A stretch of DNA of 64,000 bases from an uncultured Alphaproteobacteria bacterium. Its GTDB lineage: Bacteria > Pseudomonadota > Alphaproteobacteria > HIMB59 > GCA-002718135. The notes below the pieces were generated by a model that worked only from the letters and a program-made list of their open reading frames with translations, did no database searches and was not told the origin of the DNA. This document shows, piece by piece, positions 10,064 to 19,901 of this stretch. The stretch covers positions 1 to 64,000 of the forward strand of contig CACGNZ010000005.1 of assembly GCA_902574475.1 (NCBI GenBank), written 5' to 3'. Within the stretch, counting starts at the first letter, position 1. Each line of letters begins with the position of its first letter. Position numbers and translations under genes: made by a program.

Positions 10064-11053
10064 ATGCACGTAGATTCTAGTATTTGGTTCAAACCTAAAA
10101 TCGATCGAAAGAAATTAAAGGAATTATCTATAAGAAGTGATTTTCCAGGATTAATTCATTTTGCGATTTATTTTTCTTCACTTATATTCTTCGGATACCT
10201 ATCTTATATTTTTTGGGGTAGTTGGTTTTTTATACTGTTCTACTTTATTTATTCAACAATCTATGCTTTTAACGTTGCGAATTGGCATGAGACAGTTCAT
10301 CGTACTGCTTTTAAAACTAGGTGGATAAATGAAATTTTTTATTATCTTAGTAGTTTTCAAGGTATGGCAGAACCTCTAAGCTTAAGATGGTCACATAGTT
10401 TTCATCATTCTAATACTCTACAAACAGAAGAAGAGTATGATCACGAAATTGAGGTATCGAGACCTACTGATCTTTTTAGATTTTTTTTGAAATTTATTCC
10501 TTTAACTGATTTAATTTATATTCATCAATCTCCATTTGTTCATATATTTAAACTTTCATTTGGTAAATTAAGTCCAGGAATAAAAATTTCTGTGCCAGTA
10601 AGTGATATTAAAAAAATAATTAGAAATGCAAGAATTTATTTACTAATTTGGTTTGCTATTATTTTGTCTTGTTTTTATTTTGATACTATTTTACCAATTT
10701 TGTTTTACTTTTTGCCATCATACGTAGGCAAACCTATACAATTTGCTGTCAATGTTACACAGCATCTTGCTGCTAAATTTGATTCAAAGGATCACCGATT
10801 AAGCACACATACAGTAATATTAAATCCTATATTTAGCTTTTTATACTGGCATATGGAATATCATTTAGAGCATCATATGTTTCCAATGGTTCCTTCATAT
10901 AATTTAAAAAAATTGAGAAAGGAAATTGAAAGTCAGCTACCTAGACCTTTCAATGGATTGTTTGATTTTTACAAGACAATTCTACCATATTTGATTAAAC
11001 TTGCTTTTAACTCAAATGATTACTATCGAGTAAAATTGCCAGAAAATACCTAA
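10064..11053 (+). CDS. Membrane fatty acid desaturase family protein
   Basis: Histidine boxes HETVHR, HSFHHSN, HMEYHLEHHMFP; ATG at 10064 preferred over the upstream TTG at 10028. Confidence 0.85.
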   Translation: MHVDSSIWFKPKIDRKKLKELSIRSDFPGLIHFAIYFSSLIFFGYLSYIFWGSWFFILFYFIYSTIYAFNVANWHETVHRTAFKTRWINEIFYYLSSFQGMAEPLSLRWSHSFHHSNTLQTEEEYDHEIEVSRPTDLFRFFLKFIPLTDLIYIHQSPFVHIFKLSFGKLSPGIKISVPVSDIKKIIRNARIYLLIWFAIILSCFYFDTILPILFYFLPSYVGKPIQFAVNVTQHLAAKFDSKDHRLSTHTVILNPIFSFLYWHMEYHLEHHMFPMVPSYNLKKLRKEIESQLPRPFNGLFDFYKTILPYLIKLAFNSNDYYRVKLPENT

Positions 11054-11182
11054 AAGTCTCAATTTTCTTTATATTACCAAAATTTAAAACAACATTTATA
11101 AACATTATTCAATCTATAATGTTTGACAGGAAATCTTTCTTATATTTCAATAAATTATACATTAATTTATTTGGAGGTAAAA

Positions 11183-12592
11183 ATGTTAAAAAAAATAATC
11201 GTACTTATTAGTACAACTACTATTTTTTCTTCATTTATATTTTCAAGCTCTCATGCATTTGAATGTGATATTCCAATTTTAGAAAGTTCATCAGATGCTG
11301 TTAAAGCTTATTATATACCTGAAAAAAAATTTGAAGGAATGAGTATAAATGTACCAAAGGAAAATGTTGAGAACGATATTGAAAAGGGTTGCAGAGAAAA
11401 ATTTGAAGAATTATCTGGAGCTAAAGTAAATGTAATAGTTTTTCCAAAACAAAAAGATATGCTTGATGCAATCAATCTAGCTTTAGCAACTAATAGCGGA
11501 GAATTTGATGTTATGACATCAGGTGCAGGTGGAGCAAAGGAGTATGGCTTAGGTGGACATCTAAACCCTTTACAAACACCACCAGATATAGATGATTTTT
11601 ATACTGGTGATATTAATCAATATAGTATTGGTGGAAAACTTATGGGTATACCTAGTATAGCTGATACTAATATATTGTATTGGAGAACTGATTTATTTGA
11701 ACAAGCAGGTTTGGATCCAAACAAACCACCTAAAACATATTCAGAATTAACTGAATATGCAAAACTGTTAACAATAGATAAAAATGGTAAAAATAGCACT
11801 GAAGAGGGATTTGATAAAAATAATATTGATATCTATGGTTATGGTTTTAGAGGTGAAGCAAGTTTAGCAAGCCCTTGGCAATGGTATAACTATCTCTTTG
11901 CATTTGGTGGAGATTTATTTGATAGCGAATATAATATTATTATTGATCAGCCAGAGTCCGTAGCTTCACTACAATGGGTTGTAGATAATTACAGAGTGCA
12001 CAATATTATGCCAGCTGACACACCTGTTTATGACTATGGCGCATTCCATACTTTGTTTATACAGGGCAAAATGGCTATGGCTGTAAATTGGCCATATATG
12101 TATGGTATGTCTCAAGACCCTGAACAATCAAATGTTGTAGGCAAGGTAGCTGTAGGAAGAAAACCTATGGAAGTGAGACATGCTGGTAATATGGGCGGAT
12201 GGTCTTGGAGTGTTTTGAAAATGTCTCAGAAACAAGAACTAGCTGAGGCTTATGCAAAATGGAATGGTAATCCTGACATGGCAGTTTATAATGCTGTTTT
12301 AAGGGGAAATGCTCCTGCTAGAAGATCTGCTACTGAAAGAATGATAGAAGAAAATCCAGTTATTGCCGGTGCTATTGCTCAAAACTTACCTGATAATATG
12401 GGAGTTAAGTGGATAGATACAGGACCTTCATGGATGGCACTAGAAAAAGAAACTTGGAAGTTCATCCAATTTGCTTTGACAGGAGAAAAAACACCTGAAC
12501 AAGCTTTAAAGGATGCAAAAGTTGAAATGGAGAAAATTCTCAAAAGAGATAGATTCTATGAGGAAATTGCTCCACAACTTCTAGGGAATTAA
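11183..12592 (+). CDS. ABC transporter substrate-binding protein, sugar (family 1) type
   Basis: Sec signal MLKKIIVLISTTTIFSSFIFSSSHA; sugar-SBP pattern (GAFHTLFIQGKMAMAVNWPYMYG); SD GGAGG before the ATG at 11183. Confidence 0.88.
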   Translation: MLKKIIVLISTTTIFSSFIFSSSHAFECDIPILESSSDAVKAYYIPEKKFEGMSINVPKENVENDIEKGCREKFEELSGAKVNVIVFPKQKDMLDAINLALATNSGEFDVMTSGAGGAKEYGLGGHLNPLQTPPDIDDFYTGDINQYSIGGKLMGIPSIADTNILYWRTDLFEQAGLDPNKPPKTYSELTEYAKLLTIDKNGKNSTEEGFDKNNIDIYGYGFRGEASLASPWQWYNYLFAFGGDLFDSEYNIIIDQPESVASLQWVVDNYRVHNIMPADTPVYDYGAFHTLFIQGKMAMAVNWPYMYGMSQDPEQSNVVGKVAVGRKPMEVRHAGNMGGWSWSVLKMSQKQELAEAYAKWNGNPDMAVYNAVLRGNAPARRSATERMIEENPVIAGAIAQNLPDNMGVKWIDTGPSWMALEKETWKFIQFALTGEKTPEQALKDAKVEMEKILKRDRFYEEIAPQLLGN

Positions 12593-12609
12593 TTCAAATA
12601 AAAATTATC

Positions 12610-12632
12610 ACAGGCAGCATATTGCTGCCTGT
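12610..12632 (+). promoter_or_regulatory. Intercistronic hairpin between SBP and permease genes
   Basis: Perfect 10-bp inverted repeat acaggcagca-tat-tgctgcctgt, followed by an A-run rather than a T-tract. Confidence 0.75.
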
Positions 12633-12640
12633 AAAAAAAT

Positions 12641-13528
12641 ATGAAATTTATAAATTCTTCTTCTTTTTTTGGTGGGGCAATAATACTACCAGGTGTAATA
12701 ATTTTATTGTTATTTTATTTATATCCATTAGCTTATTCTCTTTTTATAAGTTTACATGATTTTAGGTTAATAAGACCAGATTTAACTCAATTTGTTGGTT
12801 TTAGAAATTATTTTGAAATTTTTTATGATGACGAGTTCCTTAACGCTTTCATTAATACTCTTATTTATGTTGGAATATCTTTACCTTTTGAATTAGTAAT
12901 TGGCCTTTTTTTGGCTTTAGCTTTGGATAAAATTACAAGAGGAAAAAATATAATTAGAGCTTTTTTAATCGTTCCACAATTTTTGGCTCCTCTTGCCATG
13001 GGTTTCATATGGAAATTTATGTACAATGATGATTTAGGAATAATAAATTTTTTTCTTCGTTTTGTAGGAATGGAAAGGCCACCATTGTGGATAGCTGATC
13101 CGGCAATATCCTTGTACAGCTGTATAATTGTTGAGATTTGGGCTTGTGTTCCTATTTTTATGCTTTTGCTTTCTGCAGGGTTAACAACTTTATCAACTGA
13201 AATTATTGATGCTGCAAAAATTGATGGTGCGAATGCTTATCATCGTCTTCGCTATATAATACTTCCTCATTTAAAACCTATTATTCTTGTTACATTATTA
13301 ATAAGAGGAATGGATTCATTTAGAATATTTGATTTAATTTATGGACTCACGCAAGGTGGCCCAGCCATGAGTAGTGATGTTTTATCATTGTACATGTATA
13401 GGTCAGGAATGTTGGATCGACAATTTGGTTATTCAGCAAGCGCAGGATGGATTATGGTATTTATGATGTTAATTGCATCTTATATTCTTATTAAACTTAT
13501 GTACAGAGATGGGATCAACAAACAATGA
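12641..13528 (+). CDS. ABC transporter permease (MalF/UgpA-like)
   Basis: EAA-like loop EIIDAAKIDGANAYHRLRYIILPHLKP, 6 TM. Confidence 0.9.
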   Translation: MKFINSSSFFGGAIILPGVIILLLFYLYPLAYSLFISLHDFRLIRPDLTQFVGFRNYFEIFYDDEFLNAFINTLIYVGISLPFELVIGLFLALALDKITRGKNIIRAFLIVPQFLAPLAMGFIWKFMYNDDLGIINFFLRFVGMERPPLWIADPAISLYSCIIVEIWACVPIFMLLLSAGLTTLSTEIIDAAKIDGANAYHRLRYIILPHLKPIILVTLLIRGMDSFRIFDLIYGLTQGGPAMSSDVLSLYMYRSGMLDRQFGYSASAGWIMVFMMLIASYILIKLMYRDGINKQ

Positions 13529-14346
13529 ATAAGAGTGAAAAAAGATTAACAACAATAAGTTGGTTCTTTATTAGTTTATCTCTGTTTATATGGTTATTTC
13601 CAATTATCTGGTTTGCATTGGCTTCTTTTAAAAATCCAAAAAATTTATATGATATTTTTTCATTTGAATTTAGTTTGTATAACTACAGAGAGGTTTTTAA
13701 TACATATCCAATTGCAACCTATATGAAAAATAGCTTAATTTTAGCAATATCAGCAACGTTATTTGCTGTTACAATAGGTACTTTAATTGCTTACGGCTTA
13801 AGTCATACTCGTTTTCGATTTAAGACACAAACAACTGTTTTTATCTTTTTATTAAGACTGATTCCAGGAATGGCTGTAATGGTTCCTCTATTTATAATTT
13901 TTTCATCGTTAGGATTAACAAATACCTATCATGGATTAATTTTTGCTCATACAACTATGTCAATTCCTTTGGTTGTTATAATAATGCTTGGATATTTATC
14001 AGATTTTCCAAAAGAACTTTTAGATGCAGCTTATATTGATGGATGTAATAAATTTAATGTAATTTATTTAATAGTTTTTCCACTTATTAAACCTGGGTTA
14101 GCAGTTGTAGCAATTTTTACATTTATTGGTAGTTGGAATAATTTTGATATTGCATTGATTCTTGGTTATATGCCTGAATATAAGACTCTACCACTTGGTC
14201 TTGCTGGTATGGGAAATAGGTATGGAATATTATGGCATCATGTTGCAGCTGCAGGGGCAGTATACATAATTCCAACAGTAATTATGGCAATAACACTCTC
14301 CAAATATGTAATTAGTGGATTAACTGTTGGAGCAATTAAAGGGTAA
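13525..14346 (+). CDS. ABC transporter permease (MalG/UgpE-like)
   Basis: EAA loop KELLDAAYIDGCNKFNVIYLIVFPLIKPG; overlaps the previous permease. Confidence 0.9.
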   Translation: MNKSEKRLTTISWFFISLSLFIWLFPIIWFALASFKNPKNLYDIFSFEFSLYNYREVFNTYPIATYMKNSLILAISATLFAVTIGTLIAYGLSHTRFRFKTQTTVFIFLLRLIPGMAVMVPLFIIFSSLGLTNTYHGLIFAHTTMSIPLVVIIMLGYLSDFPKELLDAAYIDGCNKFNVIYLIVFPLIKPGLAVVAIFTFIGSWNNFDIALILGYMPEYKTLPLGLAGMGNRYGILWHHVAAAGAVYIIPTVIMAITLSKYVISGLTVGAIKG

Positions 14347-14373
14347 AAAAAATAACATCTATATTATATTTCT

Positions 14374-15333
14374 ATGAATTCTAATTCGAAAGTAAAATAC
14401 TTTAATTTAAATGAATTTGAGCTTTCAGATGGAGATAAAAAAAAAGAATTAATAATAAATTTAGATAATGTCTGTAAAGATACTGGTTTTTTATTAATCA
14501 CTGGTCATAACATAGATAGAAAAATAATTGATAATATTTGGTCAGTGGTTGATTTTTTTTTTGAACAATCGATTGAATTTAAGCAAAAAATTAGCCCTCC
14601 ATATAAGGGGTATCCATACGGCTATCTTGCTAAAGGTTTAGAGGCTTTAGCTTATTCTAAGGGAGAAAAAACACCTCCTGATTTAAAGGAAAGTTTTAAT
14701 GCTGGACCATTATTAATTCCTGATTCTATATCTGATAAAGAAGCACTTGAATTTTGCTATGCTCCTTCATTATGGCCAGAAATATTAAATTTTCAAAAAT
14801 ATTGGAGTGCATACTATAATTCGATGCAAACATTATCTGCACGCGTAATGAGATCTTTCGCATTGGCATTGAATCTTGATGAAACTTATTTTGACCAATA
14901 CATAGACAAAAATATTTCAGCTTTAAGAGCACTTAATTATCCTCCAATTCAAAAAATTTTACCAAAACAACAGATGGCAGGTGCCCATACTGATTATGGT
15001 AGTCTTACAATATTACTACCAAAGGATAATACCAGTGGACTTCAAATTAAAAATCTTGCAGGAGAATGGATAGATGTACCTTGTGATCCTAATATTTTTG
15101 TTTGCAATATTGGAGACCTGATGGCCCAATGGACAAATAACAGATGGGTTTCTACTTTACATAGAGTGGTACCAAATAAAAAAAATAATAATAGAAGGTC
15201 ACTTGCTTTTTTTCATCAACCTAATTGGGATGCGGAAATAAAATGTTTAGAAAGTTGTAGAGGAAATAAAGAAAATTATAAACCAGTTCAATCAGGGCCA
15301 TATTTAATGTCAAAATTTAAGTCTACTTTATAA
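14374..15333 (+). CDS. 2-oxoglutarate/Fe(II)-dependent oxygenase, isopenicillin N synthase-like
   Basis: N-terminal DIOX_N-like region, HTDYGSLTIL, LHRVVPN, RRSLAFFHQPN. Confidence 0.88.
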   Translation: MNSNSKVKYFNLNEFELSDGDKKKELIINLDNVCKDTGFLLITGHNIDRKIIDNIWSVVDFFFEQSIEFKQKISPPYKGYPYGYLAKGLEALAYSKGEKTPPDLKESFNAGPLLIPDSISDKEALEFCYAPSLWPEILNFQKYWSAYYNSMQTLSARVMRSFALALNLDETYFDQYIDKNISALRALNYPPIQKILPKQQMAGAHTDYGSLTILLPKDNTSGLQIKNLAGEWIDVPCDPNIFVCNIGDLMAQWTNNRWVSTLHRVVPNKKNNNRRSLAFFHQPNWDAEIKCLESCRGNKENYKPVQSGPYLMSKFKSTL

Positions 15334-15350
15334 AAAATAAATTATAAAAT

Positions 15351-16673
15351 TTATCTAGCAAGTGCCCCCATAGGATCCCAAGGCGCTAGCGCAACTGGTT
15401 CCATATCTAAATATTTTAAAAGTCTCTTGTTAAGATATTTTTTATCAATGACAACTTCATAGGTATATTCATCGAACCATTCATCAGTCATCATCATATA
15501 TCCTTGATTCCCACTTTTTGTCCCCCAGCTATTTTCAATTTTCCATTTAGTTGAATTTCTTTTTTTAATATCGACACCCGTTAAAAGCATCGCGTGAGTC
15601 ATTTCACTATCACCATACTCTAAACGAGTTTGTTTATTCATCTTAAATGAAGTTTGGAAGACATTTTCATAATCGTAAATACCCATATCAAGTACACCCA
15701 TATCACGACTAAAACGTTTCCCAACATCACAACCAAACCATACTGCTTCATTGTTTTTTATTGAGTCCATCGCAGATTTTTTTAATTCTTTAATATCTAC
15801 ATTAAGATATTTAATGATTTGTCCCTCAACAACATTACCGAGATATTCAACGGTATAAATTGTATTAAATTTTTTATTACTCATGGGAGCATGAATTAAG
15901 CAAACTTTATCTTTAATATTAATATCAGCATATTTTTTGCAAAAATCAATTGGTGTCATATCTGAAATGACAATGTGTCTATTATCTTTATTTCTAGTAG
16001 ACCAATTGATAACATCTGGTGGCTGACCAAGAAACATTGCTAGTAAATTATAAATTGTTTCCATCATATCTTTTTTTAGAGCTGCAGAATTTTTTGCTGG
16101 TTTCTTTCTTAGTATAGACGCAAACTCTCTTAATTTATGAGTCAAAATATAATTCATGGCGCCAGATTTACTACTATGGTTTGTTTCAGGCATTACGTCT
16201 TTAGGTACTGCACCATACTTATTAATTAAGTTTACAAACATATCCCATTGTCCACCATCTTGGACAGGTGCTTTTAAGAGATGTGTTATTAATCTGCTCT
16301 CATATGATTCATCTCTTGATTTGATAATATTCTCTAAAAAATAATTTGCTTTCTCTAACTTATCCCAAAACATGAAATAATTTTGTGAAAATTCAAATGT
16401 ATTCAGTTCAAGGCTATCAACAACTTTTAAACGCATAAGATTCAATCCTGCAAATCCCCAACATCTACCTGATGCCATCTGATTTGTTGCAGGTAGTTCT
16501 TTTTTTATTAGATTAGAAAAATTATGATTGATTTGACTAAAGTTTTCCCAATTGAGTGCAACATTGGCTAAATCATTTTTAATTAATGCATTTCTTGATG
16601 CTGTATTTTTATTATTTCTAAGAAATTTATTTTTGAAAGTTTTAATTGTTGATAGAGATATATTTTTTGCCAT
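15351..16673 (-). CDS. pepC: Aminopeptidase C / bleomycin hydrolase-like papain-fold cysteine peptidase (C1B)
   Basis: Cys region MASGRCWGFAGLN, His region MTHAMLLTG, Asn region KIENSWGTKSGNQGYMMMTDEWF. Confidence 0.88.
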   Translation of the reverse strand: MAKNISLSTIKTFKNKFLRNNKNTASRNALIKNDLANVALNWENFSQINHNFSNLIKKELPATNQMASGRCWGFAGLNLMRLKVVDSLELNTFEFSQNYFMFWDKLEKANYFLENIIKSRDESYESRLITHLLKAPVQDGGQWDMFVNLINKYGAVPKDVMPETNHSSKSGAMNYILTHKLREFASILRKKPAKNSAALKKDMMETIYNLLAMFLGQPPDVINWSTRNKDNRHIVISDMTPIDFCKKYADINIKDKVCLIHAPMSNKKFNTIYTVEYLGNVVEGQIIKYLNVDIKELKKSAMDSIKNNEAVWFGCDVGKRFSRDMGVLDMGIYDYENVFQTSFKMNKQTRLEYGDSEMTHAMLLTGVDIKKRNSTKWKIENSWGTKSGNQGYMMMTDEWFDEYTYEVVIDKKYLNKRLLKYLDMEPVALAPWDPMGALAR

Positions 16674-16703
16674 GTTCTCTATTTAAAACTATTTCAGCTT
16701 AAT

Positions 16704-19245
16704 TCAATTCTTAACTGTTTTTTTCTTTTTTTTGAGACCCATTTTAGCTTTTCTTTCATCAATTAACCTAATGGCATCTTCTAGTTTTAAGCTATCTATT
16801 GATTGATCACCAAGAATTGAAGCATTTATTTTTCCACATTTTACATATGGTCCAAATTTTCCATCATGAGCAGTAATGTTTTTCTTTTCTGTTGGATGCT
16901 CACCAAATGTTTTTAGCGTAGCATTACCTCTCTGTGTAGGTTTAGCAATTAATTCAATGGCTCTTTCAAGTTCAATATCAAGAATATTATCTGTTTTTTC
17001 TAGAGCTTTATATTTTTTATCATGCAGAATATATGGTCCATACATTCCTATACCTGCGCTAACCGTTTTATTTGTTTCTGGATGAAAACCTAATTTACGT
17101 GGTAAGCCAAGTAGTTGAATAGCTGTGTTTAATCCTATTTCATCTGGTTCAAAATTTTTAGGAATAGAAACTCTTTTTGGTTTCTTTTCTTTTGTCCCTT
17201 CACCAACTTGCATATAAAATCCATAAGGACCTTTTCGAAGAGTAATCATTTCACCTGTTTCTGGATAAATACCAATTTCTTTTGGTCCGCTAAGAGCAGC
17301 GCCATCTTTATCGTTTAATTGATTAAACTGAACCGTATATTTACAATCAGGATAATTAGAGCAGCCAATAAATCCTCCAAACTTTCCAACTTTAATTCCT
17401 AGTCTTCCATTATCACAGGTTGGACATTTCCTTTTTTCATCTGCTCCGTTTGGTGGAAAGAAATGCGGACCTAGCGCTTCATCTAACACATCAATCACTT
17501 CTCTATTTGATTTGCCTACTGTTTCATCACAAAGTTGTTTAAATGTTTCCCAAAATTTTCTTAGAACCTCTTTCCAATCAAGCTTACCATCAGAAATTTC
17601 ATCAAGTTGATTTTCAAGATCAGCGGTAAAATCATATTCTACATATTGATTGAAATATTTCTCTAAAAATATCGATACTATTCGTCCTCTATCATGAGGA
17701 TTAAAACGTTTTTTATCTAAAATTACATAATCTCTATCTTGTAGAACTTTAATAATAGAAGCATAAGTAGATGGTCTGCCAATGCCAAGTTCTTCAAGTT
17801 TTTTAACTAAGCTTGCTTCGGTGTAACGAGGAGGAGGGGAGGTAAAATGTTGTGTCTTTTCAACTTCTTTTAAATTTAAACTCTCTCCTTCACTCATTGC
17901 AGGAAGAATTGTTTCTTTTTCTTCATCTTTATCATCATCTTTAGCTTCTTGATAAACTTTGTACATTCCAGGAAACTTGATTGTTGATCCATTTGCTCTT
18001 AAAACAATTTTTTTATCTTCGTTTGTAATATCAACAGCTACCTGATCTAATACAGCACTCGCCATTTGTGAACTTACCGCTCTTTGCCATATAATTTCAT
18101 ATAATTTATATTCTTCTAAAGTAATGTATTGCTTAATATCTTTTGGTGTTAGGTAAATATTTGTTGGTCTAATACATTCATGTGCTTCTTGGGCATTTTT
18201 AGCTTTTGATTTATAAACTCTTGGCGCTTCAGGTAAATAGTTTGCACCATAATTTTCAGTTACAAAACCTCGAACTTGGTTAATAGCTTCTTTTGACATG
18301 ATGACACTGTCTGTTCGCATATAAGTTATTAAGCCAGTTGTTTCTCCTTTAATGTCTGTTCCTTCATAAAGGCGTTGAGCTGTGCGCATTGTTTGGCTCG
18401 CACTAAGACCAAGTTTACGACTAGACTCAATTTGCATCGTAGATGTAGTAAAGGCAGGGTAGGGATTTCTTCTAGCTTCTTTTTTTGTTATATTTCCAAC
18501 AGTGAAAGTAGAATTTTTAATATCATTAAAAATTTTTGTCGCCTCACTCTCATTTTTAATATCAAGTTTATCTACTTTATTCCCATCATAAACTGTAAGT
18601 CTTGAATTAATGATTTTATCTTCTTTATTTCTAAACTCGCCTTGTAAAGACCAATATTCCTGTGGAATAAATTTTTCTATTTCAAGTTCTCTCTCACTAA
18701 TTATTCTTAAGGCAACAGATTGAACTCTACCCGCTGATTTTGAACCTGGTAACTTTCTCCATAGTACTGGAGAAAGTGTAAAACCGACAAGAAAATCTAA
18801 CGCTCTTCTTGCAAGGTAAGCATTTACTAAATTTTCATCTATTTCTCTTGGCTCTTTAAGACTATCAAGAACTGCATTTTTTGTAATTTCATTAAATGTA
18901 ACTCGGTGAATATTTAATTTTGAAAGTGATGAATTATCTCTAAGTAATTTTTCTACATGCCAAGCTATGGCTTCACCTTCACGGTCGGGATCAGTGGCTA
19001 GATATAAATTTTCAGATTTTTTTGCTGCATCTGTAATTTCTTTTATAACTTTTTTTTCCACGATCACTAGTTTCCCATTTCATTTGGAAATCATTTTCAG
19101 TATCTATCGCATCATTTTTTGCTGATAAATCTCGGACATGTCCAACACTTGCGAGAACTTTAAAGTCAGAGCCTAAATATTTATTAATAGACTTTGCCTT
19201 CGATGGTGATTCAACAATTAATACATTCATAAATTTTGGCCCCAA
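16704..19245 (-). CDS. topA: DNA topoisomerase I, apparently frameshifted at an A8 run near 19050-19060
   Basis: N-terminal [20 protein letters not shown] (ORF 19012-19245) and [15 protein letters not shown]...[10 protein letters not shown]...[28 protein letters not shown] (ORF 16704-19067) are continuous if one A is removed. Confidence 0.9.
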
Positions 19246-19295
19246 ATTTCAGTTTAAAGATAATTCGTCAAGAAATTTTAAAAAAAAGTATATTT

Positions 19296-19901
19296 TTACT
19301 TGGATAATTTAATTTTACTTTCAGTTTTTTTTATGAGTCTTTTAATGTTTTCTGTGTGTTTAAGATAAATAATTAAAGTTAAATAAATAAAGAAAATTAG
19401 AATATAAAAATTAAAATTAATAAAAATATAATAAGCTGGAGCTATTAAAATTCCAATTAAAGATCCAAGAGAAGAGTATTTACTTACAAAAGCAGTAACA
19501 AGCCATACCAATAAAAATAAAATTGCAATGTAAGGATTAAAACCAAATAAGAAGCCAATATACGTAGCCACTCCCTTTCCACCCTTGAATTTTAACCAAA
19601 CTGGATAGATATGACCTAAAATCGCAAAGTGACAGAGAAGTATTTTATTCAATAAAGAGATATCTTGAAAATACATTTGTAAAATGAGGAATGGAAGAAA
19701 GCCTTTAAAAATATCAAAACAAAGAACAATGAATGCTACAAATTTATTTCCTGTTCTTAAAACATTTGTTGCGCCTACATTTCCAGAACCAACCTTTCTA
19801 ATATCTCCCAAGCCAAATAATTTTGTAAAAATCAATGCAAAGGGTAATGATCCTATTACATAAAAAAATATGATTAATGATAAACTACTTACTAAAGTCA
19901 T
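19296..19901 (-). CDS. plsY: Glycerol-3-phosphate acyltransferase PlsY
   Basis: GSLPFALIFTKLFGLGDIRKVGSGNVGATNVLR, KGGKGVAT. Confidence 0.95.
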   Translation of the reverse strand: MTLVSSLSLIIFFYVIGSLPFALIFTKLFGLGDIRKVGSGNVGATNVLRTGNKFVAFIVLCFDIFKGFLPFLILQMYFQDISLLNKILLCHFAILGHIYPVWLKFKGGKGVATYIGFLFGFNPYIAILFLLVWLVTAFVSKYSSLGSLIGILIAPAYYIFINFNFYILIFFIYLTLIIYLKHTENIKRLIKKTESKIKLSK

